DNA from: Mangrovimicrobium sp033283325
Lineage (GTDB): Bacteria > Pseudomonadota > Gammaproteobacteria > Pseudomonadales > Halieaceae
DNA: 64,000 nt
Assembly: GCA_033283325.1 (NCBI GenBank)
Contig: JAWMQO010000001.1
Span: 496,001 to 560,000, forward strand
Direction: 5' to 3'
Part shown: positions 1 to 10,113 of the stretch, in pieces
How the letters are laid out: each line of letters starts with the position of its first letter
Position numbering within the stretch: position 1 is the first letter of the stretch
Program-made: the position numbers and the translations under genes
The notes under the pieces: generated by a model
Databases searched by the model: none
What the model saw: only the letters and a program-made list of their open reading frames with translations
Told to the model about the DNA's origin: nothing

Positions 1-3000
1 GATGGCGGTGCCGCCGCTACTTTCGCCATTTCCCGGGTTCAATACGCTCAGTTTGCCGGGCCCCGGGGCCTCGCGGAATTCGCTCTCGACCAGCAGGGTG
101 TAGCCCGCGGGACGGCGCATCAGGGTGGCCGCCCGGTCGAAGGCGATTTCCATTTCACCGTCATAGCGCAACTGCCTGAAATGGCCTGCATCGATGCTCG
201 CCCAGTCGCGCATCATGTCGAGGTGCCAGCCCTCGTTGCCCGCTACCTGGACGGCGAAGATGCGCGGCCGCGCCTTGCGCATGGCTGCCCATGCCTCCCC
301 GTCCGGGGTGGTGGCGCCGTCGGTAATGAGCATCACCGCCTTGGTCCCGGGGCGCGGTGCCAGTTCCACCGATGCTTTTTTCAGCGTGGTGAGTGCCGCG
401 CTGGAGCCGAGGCCGCGATCGAACTCGTTGAGCAGGGTTTGCAGCATGTAGGGCTCGCCCAGCCAGTCGCGCAGCAAGGGACCGTGAGGGAAGGGCATGA
501 GGTTAACTGCCTCGCGCCCCGGTACCACCTGGCTGCTGAAGGCGACCAGCGCATTGCGGATGCGCGGGATCAGGCTGGCCACGCTGGGGCTCGTGTCCCA
601 GGAAAAGACCACGTTGCGCGGCGGTTCCGAGACCTTCAGCCAGACCTCGCTTCCCGGTGGCACCACCGCCTCATAGCGATGCAGGTCCCATCTCTCGCCC
701 TGGTCGCCGCGACGCAGCGGAATCGGGCTGCCGTCGGCGCCTTCCAGTTCCAGCAGCGTTCTTACGCTGGGGCTGCCCCCCAGCGCGATTGTCAGTGTGT
801 TTTGTCCGTCCGGAACCCGCAGGCGATACCAGTGGGCGAGCTTCTGGTTCAGAGAAACCTGCCCGCCTGCCATTTCGCCGGGGGCCAGCGTCGCGGCGCT
901 TGCGCGACTGGCGTTACCCGACGCGGGTTCCGGTAGCGCCTTGGGCGGGTCGAGCCGGGACTCGTAAAACGCGTGGTAACTGGTGTCGCCCCATTCGCTC
1001 AGGACGGAGCGATAGTCCGCCGAGGTGGGCCGTTCCCGGATGCGGATCACATCCGGCTGGAACCCGTAGCTGGCGCCATCGCGGTAGCGGGCCGACAGGC
1101 GGATAAACCGCGCCCAGGCCGGTTCTGCCAGGTCGATCACGGCGCCTTCGCGACCCGGGCCCAGCGCAGCCTCGCCCAGGGTGACCCAGGGGCCGGCCGG
1201 CGATTCCAGGCTGGCGGACACAGTCAGCTGGTCGAAGTGCAGGTCGCTTTCAGGCTGCCCTTCGCGGTTGAGCCACTCGATCCGGGTGACCTGGGCCGCC
1301 CGGTTGCGCTTGAAGCCGATGACGAAATCCTTCACGCCCGTGATGTCGGCGTTGACCCGCCGCGCCTTGCCGTCGTCCTCCAGGATGTCGGACATACCCG
1401 CGCTGGCGGGATGCTCCCAGACCACATGCCCACCCAGGTCCGGGCGGGCGATATCGAAGCCCCTGCCGTGGGAGAGGTCGAAACCGGGTTCCAGAATCAC
1501 CTTCCACTCCGCGAGCTGGACGCCATCACAGCGTTTGGCTTCCTGCCAGGTCGCGTCGACGCGCAGGCGGGCGAAGCGGGCCGGCAGCGCGTGTCCGATA
1601 GCGAAGTCTGTTTCACTCAGCAGCGGCTGTACATCGAAGCTCAGCGCTTCCTCGAAGGTTTCGCCATCCAGGGACAGCAGCAGGGTAGCCCGGCGAATCG
1701 CCCGGAAGGGTTTGTCGATGCCGAACAGGTTGAGCCCGACCCCGGCGACCGGCAGTGGCTCGTCCCCCGGCAGGTCGAGAGTCAGCTGGGGTGCATTGCC
1801 GTCCTCGTCGCAGCTACCGCCGCCGCGGATAGCCGCGTTAACGCCGTTAAACACCAGGTCATCGCGCAGCAGGTGGGGGCGGACAAGCCCTGCCTGGTCC
1901 TGGGCCCACTCGGCGCCGAAGGGCGCCCAGGCGGCGTTAAACCCTCCGCGCAGGAGCTCGGGGATGGGCCAGTCGTGGACGCTATTGGACGGCGCCGCAT
2001 CGCGGTCCGGGCTGATATCCTGCCAGTCCTCGAGCTGGCGGCCGCTGGCATCGCGGACCCGGGCGCTGATGCGCACCGGGCGGTCTGCCCAGGCGTCTGC
2101 CGGGACCTGCACGGTCAGCGGAACAACGCGGGTTTCACCGGGCTGCAGGCTGACTTCACGCTGCTCCAGCGTCGCGCGCCAGCGGTAGTCGCTGCTCGCC
2201 ACTTCGAGCGTGGCTTCCAGGGCTTCCGCGCCGGTATTGGTAAGCGACAGTTCGCCGGGCAGGCGCTGTCCTGTCCAGTAGTAGGCGGATACCGGTGCGC
2301 CGGCAAGCGACAGCGAGAAGCTGGCGCTCAGCTCGCTGGTGACGGCTTCCCGTTCACCATTGGGGAATACCAGCTGTACCCGGTAATCCGCGTTGCGCGA
2401 GTTGAGCATGACGCGCTTGGCAATGCCAGCCGGCAGCGTGGCGCGATAGCCAGGCAAGGCCGGGTCAAAGGTCAGCTTTTCGCCTTTGCCGGACACAGGC
2501 CCCAGCGCCACTTCCCGCACCGCTTCTGGTGTCTGTAGTTGCAGTTCGACCGGCTTGTCGAAGACTGGCAGCTGGTAGTAATCCCAGTCCCCCCAATCGC
2601 CGCTGCGGCCTTCGAGCAGCAGGTTCGGCGGCAGCGGGGCGGCCAGCGGTATCCGGCCCATACCATTCGGCTCGCAATCCGCGATGCAGGAAAAGCGTGG
2701 CTGGCGCTGCAGCGAGAGGCTGTATTCGGCGTCGCTGGTCTGCACTGCCTTGATGGCGAGCTGGTAGTCTCCCGGCGGGAACAGACCGTCGATGACCAGG
2801 GCTTCCCCCGGCGCCGTAGGTCGCCCGTTGCCGATCGTCGAGCCGTACCAGGCCAGGTCCATCCACAAGTGGCCGTCCGCGGGGGGCTGTAGTTCCAGGC
2901 GGATGTGATCTTCGCTGGCCAGGAAGAAGCGGTATTTGTCGATGTCGGATTTTTCGCTGACCAGCCCCTTGCGGGTCTGGCCTATCGCCAGCCGCTGCCG

Positions 3001-4725
3001 GTTGTTGCTGTCGTTTTCTTCCAGTTCGCCGTCCGGGTCGGGCGCGCCGAGGGCGCGGGCCAGCACGGTGTATTCACCGCCTTCATCCCCGCGCCTGGCG
3101 GAAATCCGCAGGTAGTGGGTGCCGGGCAGCAGGAAGACGTCCTCGAGACGCACCCGGCGCTGGCCCGCCACCGGGGTTACCTCGATCCGCTTCTCGCCGG
3201 CCCCGTTGAAATAGGCCACGTTATGAATATTGTCGCCGATGACCTGGAAACGCCACATCTGCGCTTCGCCGGCGATCTGGAAGCGGTAGTAGTCCTTGTC
3301 CTGCCCGGTAAAGCGGCCCTTGATGCGCTGCTTTTCCGGCACCGTGGCGGCGTGGTCCATGGTGTCGTTGGGTTCGACCTCGCGCCCCGCCACGATGCGT
3401 CCCTGGGTGGTGAGTGAGAGCGAATAGCTGGATTTATCCGCCCGCTGCAGGGCCACGCCCCATTCGCCCGGCGGCAGCACCAGGTCCGGCAATTCCAGCG
3501 GGGTGGTGCCTTCGCGGCATTGCAGCGTGGTCCACTGCTCGTCGTAGAGGCAGATCTGCATTCGTGCCGCCGGCGTGCTTTCCACCTGCAGGGCCAGCAC
3601 CTGGTCGGCGCTGGTCTCGTCAAGACTGAAGCGGAACACGTCGGCAGAATCAGCCCGATCGATACGGCCGGTCACCGGCTGTGTTACAAGCTCCACGCGA
3701 TTGGCCTGGTCGCGCTTGTTGTTGGGTTCCGCTTCCTCGCCCTCGATACGCAGGCCGGCCGCGCGACTGCTGACCGCGTGGATAAAGCCCGGTTCTTCCG
3801 CCACCAGTTCCAGGTACCAGGTGCCCGGTGGCGGGGCCAGGTCGGAAAACAGCACGCGGCCGTGGCTGTCGGCGTTATCCTGCAGCAAGGTCTTGCCGTC
3901 GCCGTCGAGCAGCCGTGCACGCAGTTTGCGTCCCAGCGGCGAGCGGACTTCGATATCCCAGCGTTGCGCCGCCTTTTGTTCGTCGAAGCTAAAGGCGTAC
4001 CAGGTATGTGCCTCGGTCTCGAAGGTGGAAAACCTGCGCCCGGGGATGATCGACTGGGCTTTTTCGCGGCTGTCGCGCGGGCCGGGATTCCTGCTGACGA
4101 CCATGGATTCGCCTTCGCTGATCACGAATTGCCAGGCTCCCTCGGTCAGCGCATCTGGCGACGCGTCCGCTGTACCGTCTTCGGCTGTTGCGGATTCGGG
4201 AACGCCGGCATCGCCAAAGGAGAGGCTGGCTGCCGGCGGTCGATAGGCACCGCCGCCCTTGGACGCGCCGCCCGCATAGGCGACGCCGATCAGGTATTCG
4301 CCCGGCTCAAACAACTGGTCGCGGTGGATGGACGGTGTGGCGCCATCCCGCGTACCCATTTTCATCATGCGCTCGACACCGGCGACGCCACTGCCATCCT
4401 CGGTGGTCTCAACCCGGACCACTTCCACAATTGTCAGTGCGCCTGGAATGCCATGCAGCGCGAAGTCCCAGCGCTTGCGGGCGTCGTTGTCCGAGACTGT
4501 CCAGAGGAAGCCGTCCTGGTCCTTGCCGACCATACTGCCGTAGAGCCGGACCGCACCGCTGATAGGTTGGGCCTCGGCGGGGGTATTGTTGGGTTCGGTT
4601 TCAACCAAGGTGGTCTGGGCAAGGGGAGCCGCGCTCAGCAGCAGCGCAATTATCGACGCACCGAGACGGGTCGATCTCCAGTAACCGGGGCGATGCCGTC
4701 TTGAATCCGCCTGATCCAATGCCAT
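1..4725 (-). CDS. Exported giant protein with PPC-like repeats, discoidin-like regions and C-terminal VWA domain (3' end outside window)
   Basis: The frame is open for 1575 codons from ATG at 4725 to the window edge, so the C-terminus is missing. The ATG lies 2 nt after the stop of the upstream gene and has GGAAGG as ribosome site. The N-terminus has a basic stretch then a hydrophobic signal segment ending before Gln-Thr-Thr. Glu-Pro-Asn-Asn/Asp motifs typical of bacterial pre-peptidase C-terminal (PPC) beta domains recur near residues 45, 331, 451, 570 and 685. Residues about 950-1070 and 1150-1250 resemble F5/8 discoidin-like beta sandwiches. Near the C-terminal part a VWA domain shows the MIDAS motif DTSPS from D1377 and the later threonine in ITDG (T1468). 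It is probably periplasmic or surface-bound, and the VWA domain would bind a metal-dependent partner. No enzyme motif was found. The function is unknown; coupling to the upstream transglutaminase-fold gene suggests a shared role. Confidence 0.85.
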   Translation of the reverse strand, partial: MALDQADSRRHRPGYWRSTRLGASIIALLLSAAPLAQTTLVETEPNNTPAEAQPISGAVRLYGSMVGKDQDGFLWTVSDNDARKRWDFALHGIPGALTIVEVVRVETTEDGSGVAGVERMMKMGTRDGATPSIHRDQLFEPGEYLIGVAYAGGASKGGGAYRPPAASLSFGDAGVPESATAEDGTADASPDALTEGAWQFVISEGESMVVSRNPGPRDSREKAQSIIPGRRFSTFETEAHTWYAFSFDEQKAAQRWDIEVRSPLGRKLRARLLDGDGKTLLQDNADSHGRVLFSDLAPPPGTWYLELVAEEPGFIHAVSSRAAGLRIEGEEAEPNNKRDQANRVELVTQPVTGRIDRADSADVFRFSLDETSADQVLALQVESTPAARMQICLYDEQWTTLQCREGTTPLELPDLVLPPGEWGVALQRADKSSYSLSLTTQGRIVAGREVEPNDTMDHAATVPEKQRIKGRFTGQDKDYYRFQIAGEAQMWRFQVIGDNIHNVAYFNGAGEKRIEVTPVAGQRRVRLEDVFLLPGTHYLRISARRGDEGGEYTVLARALGAPDPDGELEENDSNNRQRLAIGQTRKGLVSEKSDIDKYRFFLASEDHIRLELQPPADGHLWMDLAWYGSTIGNGRPTAPGEALVIDGLFPPGDYQLAIKAVQTSDAEYSLSLQRQPRFSCIADCEPNGMGRIPLAAPLPPNLLLEGRSGDWGDWDYYQLPVFDKPVELQLQTPEAVREVALGPVSGKGEKLTFDPALPGYRATLPAGIAKRVMLNSRNADYRVQLVFPNGEREAVTSELSASFSLSLAGAPVSAYYWTGQRLPGELSLTNTGAEALEATLEVASSDYRWRATLEQREVSLQPGETRVVPLTVQVPADAWADRPVRISARVRDASGRQLEDWQDISPDRDAAPSNSVHDWPIPELLRGGFNAAWAPFGAEWAQDQAGLVRPHLLRDDLVFNGVNAAIRGGGSCDEDGNAPQLTLDLPGDEPLPVAGVGLNLFGIDKPFRAIRRATLLLSLDGETFEEALSFDVQPLLSETDFAIGHALPARFARLRVDATWQEAKRCDGVQLAEWKVILEPGFDLSHGRGFDIARPDLGGHVVWEHPASAGMSDILEDDGKARRVNADITGVKDFVIGFKRNRAAQVTRIEWLNREGQPESDLHFDQLTVSASLESPAGPWVTLGEAALGPGREGAVIDLAEPAWARFIRLSARYRDGASYGFQPDVIRIRERPTSADYRSVLSEWGDTSYHAFYESRLDPPKALPEPASGNASRASAATLAPGEMAGGQVSLNQKLAHWYRLRVPDGQNTLTIALGGSPSVRTLLELEGADGSPIPLRRGDQGERWDLHRYEAVVPPGSEVWLKVSEPPRNVVFSWDTSPSVASLIPRIRNALVAFSSQVVPGREAVNLMPFPHGPLLRDWLGEPYMLQTLLNEFDRGLGSSAALTTLKKASVELAPRPGTKAVMLITDGATTPDGEAWAAMRKARPRIFAVQVAGNEGWHLDMMRDWASIDAGHFRQLRYDGEMEIAFDRAATLMRRPAGYTLLVESEFREAPGPGKLSVLNPGNGESSGGTAI

Positions 4726-4727
4726 GA

Positions 4728-7148
4728 TTACCTTCCGAAAGGCAGTTCACATACCAGTGTGGGGTCAAACACGAAAGTCGTCGCGCCATCCCAGCCCAAA
4801 CCCGCTGCGGCGCCCGCCTTGGCGGCGCTGGTGGCGTAGCCACTGTTCATTCCGAATTGATTGAGCAGTTTGAGACCAACCAATCCCTCAACCATTGTGC
4901 CCAGTGCAAATCCGAGAGCCAGCATGAGGCCGGATATCAGCCCGCAACAGGACAGGGATACCATCTCCCGTGTTATGTCGGCAGAACGTTTCGGGTCATA
5001 GCGGGAGATGCAATTGGACATTGACATGGCGAAGGAGGCTATCGACACCCCGAACCCGAGTATTTGCAGGTACTTGACCGATTCACTACCCCGCCCGTCC
5101 CCAATTTGACCCACGGTATCTCCGGTCACTGGATCTACCCGCCACCAGCCGGCAGGACCCGGTTGCGAGGAGTCGGCAACGACAAGCACTGTCCCGCGTT
5201 CGAGATCATTGCGCATACTCGCGCGAGTGTCTGCATCGAGCAGGAGACTGTCGAGTTCCTCCTCACTTCGTACGATCCGTGTTTTCGCGCCGGCTGCGGT
5301 GGCACTTTCCATTGCAAGCATCGTGTTGAATCGCCTGGCCGATGGACCCAACAGATCGCCCTCCACGAAGGTATCCCAGACCCCGGCTCGCAGAACATCT
5401 GCGCGATCGAAGACAACCTTGCCATTGTCTTCGGGGGCGATCGAACGGCGGGGGTTCTGTACGATATCGACGGCGCTGATCACGCCCCCGCCAGACGCGA
5501 GGCCCTCCCGCTGCACGACAAGAGTCGGGGCAGGGCGGTAGAGCAAATGCTTGCGGTTCAGCGCTTCGGCATGGTCCAGCTGCAGGAACATCGACAGGTG
5601 CCCGGCCCAGGCGCTGGGAATTTTACTCAGTAGTTTTTTGAATTGCTCGGGATCGGCGGCATTGCTTTCCGATTGCTCGATCAGTGCATCGACCAGTGGG
5701 CGCGAGTCCAGAAGTTGCTGTAAGGCAAGGTCCAGGACCTTTTCATAGGGAATGGAACCGTTGGCCAGCATGAAGGAGTGCCGCTGGACCAACGGCGCGA
5801 GATCATCGGAAGACAGCGACAGGTCCTGCCTGTCTACCTTTCCGCTGCGACGTGCCGCCGGCCCGACCCGGTCGATAGTGGTACGGCGATAGGTATTTTC
5901 GCTGCCGTCGGGTGCGATCAGGGTCAGCTCCAGCCACTGAGCGGTCAGGACGGGCAGGTTATTCTCGTCGAGTTCGCCAAGTGCGCTGCCAAAGAGGTCG
6001 CCAACCGTAGCGACAATTCCGGCACTGGCCGATGACGCTGCCATCGGATCAATCAGGGATCCACGGGTGTCAAAATAGCTGGCCCCTTGCGGCACAGTAT
6101 CGTTGAAGAGGGGCACGAACCAGCGGGAATTGTCGAGAAATCCACTCGAAGTGAATGCGCTTGTCGGTTGAGACAACATGTTGTCCGGCGCGTTGGCGTA
6201 TACGAGCGGGACAAAATTCAGATTGGCGGTGGGGCGCTCCCAGGGCGCCAGCACCGGAGTGCTGCTGAGCACGCCGTCCTGCAATTTTTCGATGAAGACC
6301 TGGAAGCGGAAACGGTGCAGGAGTTCATCCGGGACCTGCTCCGAGAAATAGGCGGTCGCCTCCACATCGACAGTGTTGCCCTCCTGCAGGACCGGGTGAA
6401 TATCCCGCCAGTCCTCGCCGGCAAATTCGCGGGCCTGCACCCAGAAATAATCCCGGGCTTCTTCCACCACGATATCGGCCAGGGCCGGAATTTCGGTGCC
6501 AGAAGACAGCTCCAGCGTTGCTCCGAGCTGCTCAGCTAACTGCAGAATTTCGTTGTAGTCGCCATAATCGGCGGGGTTATAGCCTTCCTGTTGATTGGCG
6601 TTCAAGGCTTGTTGGGCGGCGGGCTCAAGGCGGTCATAGACGCCGTTGTGCTTGAGCAGGCCAACAATGACACTGGCAACCTTCGACGTATCGCGGGCAG
6701 GGCGCGGGCGAATATTCTGGTTCAAAAGCGCCTGCGCTTGCCTGCTGGACAGGGTGGCGCGGGCGATCCGGGCATCAAATCCCGCATCGCGCAGCAGTTT
6801 CGCCAGCAGCACCGCCTGGTCCACGGCGTTGCCGGCACGGCTCATCAGCGTGCCTTCAGGACCGCGCAGCAGGCCCTGGTAGGGCTCGAAGAGAACGTCG
6901 TCGCGGACGAACTCTACCAGCGCCTCCACCTCGTAGTCAGCTGCGTCCAGTACGGCGTCGAGGTCGAAGGCAGTGCGGTCGATTTCACTCCTGGCCTGCT
7001 CGGCGGCGCGAAACATGCGATCCATTTCCGCGCGAATTTCAGTGCTGTCGAAGCCGGGCTGGGCGGGAGTTGAAGCCCTTGCCGGGTTTGCAGGAAGCCA
7101 GACCATGAGCGCCGATAAAAATATCGACAATACTTGGCGAAAATTCAT
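4728..7148 (-). CDS. Exported protein with degenerate transglutaminase-like fold
   Basis: This 806-residue protein has a clear signal peptide (residues 1-25, cleavage after AlaArgAla). Residues about 72-135 match the transglutaminase-core fold (charged helix, GPEGTL, then GN-x-VDQAVLLAKLLRDAG), but the catalytic Cys position is Ala108. In the following WVQAREF...DWRDIHP segment the usual His is Tyr234/Phe235 and the usual Asp is His251. The triad therefore appears lost, and the domain may be structural or binding only. The middle part is rich in beta segments. The last ~120 residues contain two hydrophobic, glycine-rich stretches with Cys pairs that could be membrane segments. It is the first gene of a unit with the VWA/PPC protein, 2 nt apart. 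The family is known for cell-surface or proteolysis-linked roles; the specific function here is unknown. Confidence 0.8.
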   Translation of the reverse strand: MNFRQVLSIFLSALMVWLPANPARASTPAQPGFDSTEIRAEMDRMFRAAEQARSEIDRTAFDLDAVLDAADYEVEALVEFVRDDVLFEPYQGLLRGPEGTLMSRAGNAVDQAVLLAKLLRDAGFDARIARATLSSRQAQALLNQNIRPRPARDTSKVASVIVGLLKHNGVYDRLEPAAQQALNANQQEGYNPADYGDYNEILQLAEQLGATLELSSGTEIPALADIVVEEARDYFWVQAREFAGEDWRDIHPVLQEGNTVDVEATAYFSEQVPDELLHRFRFQVFIEKLQDGVLSSTPVLAPWERPTANLNFVPLVYANAPDNMLSQPTSAFTSSGFLDNSRWFVPLFNDTVPQGASYFDTRGSLIDPMAASSASAGIVATVGDLFGSALGELDENNLPVLTAQWLELTLIAPDGSENTYRRTTIDRVGPAARRSGKVDRQDLSLSSDDLAPLVQRHSFMLANGSIPYEKVLDLALQQLLDSRPLVDALIEQSESNAADPEQFKKLLSKIPSAWAGHLSMFLQLDHAEALNRKHLLYRPAPTLVVQREGLASGGGVISAVDIVQNPRRSIAPEDNGKVVFDRADVLRAGVWDTFVEGDLLGPSARRFNTMLAMESATAAGAKTRIVRSEEELDSLLLDADTRASMRNDLERGTVLVVADSSQPGPAGWWRVDPVTGDTVGQIGDGRGSESVKYLQILGFGVSIASFAMSMSNCISRYDPKRSADITREMVSLSCCGLISGLMLALGFALGTMVEGLVGLKLLNQFGMNSGYATSAAKAGAAAGLGWDGATTFVFDPTLVCELPFGR

Positions 7149-7646
7149 TCTGTCTCAAATCCCTTGTTGAGAAGTGTGGCGGCGTATTTTTATGCTCGAT
7201 ATTGGAAACCCCGGCTGGCCTTTGCCTGCCGGAGAACGGAAGCCCCGATGCGATGTCAGTATTCTTTGGCCTGATTCACTCCCTGCAGAAACTGTAGACC
7301 AAAAATCGGGAGCGCATTGGTAAATGTTTCGCTAGAGCTGTCCACGGTGTTTTCGGCGCGAATTTACTGCCGATTCTGCTGGCGCCCGGCTTTTTCACCG
7401 AAGCCCGGCAGCTCAGTGCCACATCAGGCAGACATCAGTGCATATACCTATTTTTTTAAGCACTATCTGTTTTTGGCCCAGCACGGAGGTTTACTGCCGG
7501 TCAGGTTGCGGACGAAAAGGAATGCCCCTTGGAAGGAAGCCCTGCTAAGGGTGCAGGGTGAGCGGTGGATAGGCAGGCAGGACGGGGACTGAAGCGGTAG
7601 TCGAAGCGGGCTGTCACAGCGCTGCCCGCCCGGGTGCAGTCTGGGC
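7149..7646. other. Intergenic region between ychF and the transglutaminase-fold gene
   Basis: About 500 bases separate the 5' end of the transglutaminase-fold gene from the 3' end of ychF. Both genes are on the minus strand, so the left part should hold the promoter of the former. I see no convincing -35/-10 pair, no known riboswitch fold and no coding frame with family resemblance. A short open frame at 7317-7592 has no ribosome site or recognisable product. Only a weak hairpin near the ychF end stands out. Confidence 0.5.
7606..7629 (-). terminator. Weak hairpin downstream of ychF
   Basis: A 6-bp GC stem (GCGGGC / GCCCGC) with a 12-nt loop lies 18 bases beyond the ychF stop. It lacks a U tract, so it may be a weak terminator or an mRNA-stabilising end. 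Confidence 0.25.
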
Positions 7647-8741
<1,095 letters not shown>

Positions 8742-8762
8742 GTCTGTGTCCTTTCTCCGCGC

Positions 8763-9350
8763 TCAGTCGGCGCTGAAACTGTGTAGTTGGGTCATCGCCC
8801 GGGTGAGGTCGCCGCCGAGCATCAGGGGCAGGGCGCGAATGGCCTCAATGATACTCGCGTCGATGCGCTCGCGGTCGTCCGCGGAAGGCCGGTTGAGTAC
8901 GTGTCCGGTCACTTTCGAAGCGTGGCCCGGGTGGCCGATGCCGATTCGCAGCCGGCAGAAATCCTTGCTATTACCCAGGGCTGGAACGATATCCCGCAGG
9001 CCATTGTGGCCGCCGTGGCCGCCGCCGCGCTTGAAGCGCGCGGTGCCCACCGGGATGTCCAGTTCGTCGTGGGCGACGAGTATCTCGTCGGGGTTGATCT
9101 TGTAGAACGCCGCCATCGCCGCAACGGCTTTGCCGGAGCGATTCATGAAAGTCGTGGGGATCAGCAGGCGAAGATCGTGGCCGGCGAGATTGATACGGCC
9201 GGTGTAGCCGAAAAACTTGCTTTCTTCCTGCAGGGTGCAGGCCTTGTCGCGGGCCAGGGCCTCGACAAAGTCGGCCCCCGCGTTGTGTCGGGTGCCCCGG
9301 TATTCACTACCGGGGTTACCCAATCCTGCTATCAGCTTGATGGCTGGCAA
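8763..9350 (-). CDS. pth: Peptidyl-tRNA hydrolase
   Basis: A 195-residue Pth that releases peptides from prematurely dropped peptidyl-tRNA. Conserved features are the N-terminal GLGNPG with Asn12, catalytic His22 in TRHNAG, the LLIPTTFMNRSG segment, the AHDELDIP motif with the conserved Asp, and GGHGGHNGLRD. The best start is an unusual TTG at 9350, preceded by AGAGG about 9 bases upstream; no in-frame ATG precedes the conserved N-terminus. It lies 23 bases after rplY and 21 before ychF on the same strand, forming a translation-related operon. Confidence 0.96.
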   Translation of the reverse strand: MPAIKLIAGLGNPGSEYRGTRHNAGADFVEALARDKACTLQEESKFFGYTGRINLAGHDLRLLIPTTFMNRSGKAVAAMAAFYKINPDEILVAHDELDIPVGTARFKRGGGHGGHNGLRDIVPALGNSKDFCRLRIGIGHPGHASKVTGHVLNRPSADDRERIDASIIEAIRALPLMLGGDLTRAMTQLHSFSAD

Positions 9351-9373
9351 CGCGGGTGCCTCTTTGGGGAGGA

Positions 9374-10030
9374 TCAGTCCTCGCTGTCGCCTTCGTCGGC
9401 AGCTTCAGCGCCGGTGTCGGCTTCTTCTTCCGCAGCATCGGAACCGCCCTTGGGCGCGATGACGGAGGAAACGGCCAGGTCGTGGTCTTCGCCGAGTGCG
9501 AGAGCGACTGAAGTGACACCTTCGGGCAGCTTGATGTCGGACAGGTGAACGATCTGCCCGGTTTCGACGTCGATCATATCAACTTCGATGTACTCGGGGA
9601 TGTCGCCCGGCAGGCAGGAAACTTCGATGTCGGTTTCCAGGTGCTGGATGATACCACCCTGCATCTTGACGCCGTGGCAGGCCTCTTCGTTGAGGAAGTG
9701 GATCGGCACGTGTACCTTGATCGCGACCTTGTCGGATACGCGCAGGAAGTCGGCGTGCATGACCAGGTCCTTGGCGGGGTGGCGCTGCAGGTCCTTGAGG
9801 ATGGCCTTTTGCACTTCACCGCCAACGTTCACGCTCAGCACGTGGCTGAAGAACGCTTCGTTTTCCAGGGACTTTTCCAGGTCCTTGCGGATCAGGGTCA
9901 GGGCCTGGGGCTCTTTTTCGCCACCGTAGATGATGGCAGGGATCTTGTCGGCGTGACGACGCAGGCGGCGGCTCGCACCTTTCCCCATGTCCTCGCGCAG
10001 TTCCGCTTGTACTTCAAACTGGTCTGACAT
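9374..10030 (-). CDS. rplY: 50S ribosomal protein L25 / general stress protein Ctc
   Basis: A 218-residue long-form L25 (TL5/Ctc type). The N-terminal 5S-rRNA-binding domain has GASRRLRR and PAIIYGG. The C-terminal beta domain has the PEYIEVD / LHLSDIKLPEGV type motif, and an acidic Ala/Glu/Asp-rich tail follows. I chose ATG 10030 because GGAG lies at good distance upstream; a TTG two codons earlier (10036) is also in frame. It binds 5S rRNA in the central protuberance of the ribosome. The gene sits between prs and pth, the usual gammaproteobacterial arrangement. Confidence 0.96.
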   Translation of the reverse strand: MSDQFEVQAELREDMGKGASRRLRRHADKIPAIIYGGEKEPQALTLIRKDLEKSLENEAFFSHVLSVNVGGEVQKAILKDLQRHPAKDLVMHADFLRVSDKVAIKVHVPIHFLNEEACHGVKMQGGIIQHLETDIEVSCLPGDIPEYIEVDMIDVETGQIVHLSDIKLPEGVTSVALALGEDHDLAVSSVIAPKGGSDAAEEEADTGAEAADEGDSED

Positions 10031-10092
10031 TGTCAAACTCCTTTGATAAACACTGCAGCACCTGCGACCGGCACGGCAGTGGGTTCAATTTA

Positions 10093-10113
10093 CGCTGTTC
10101 TACTGGAACAGCG
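10093..10113 (-). other. Perfect hairpin overlapping the prs stop codon
   Basis: CGCTGTTC and GAACAGCG form an 8-bp perfect stem with a 5-nt loop. The prs stop codon lies in the loop region. There is no U tract, so it is more likely an mRNA-stability or translational-coupling element between prs and rplY than a terminator. Confidence 0.4.

Noticed and set aside
973..2538. Long plus-strand open frame over the giant VWA gene
   Set aside because: It mirrors the high-GC minus-strand gene, has no domain resemblance and no ribosome site; the minus-strand frame continues intact through it.
7149..7646. Riboswitch or small RNA in the long gap before ychF
   Set aside because: Compared by eye with the c-di-GMP class; no matching consensus or compelling fold was seen.
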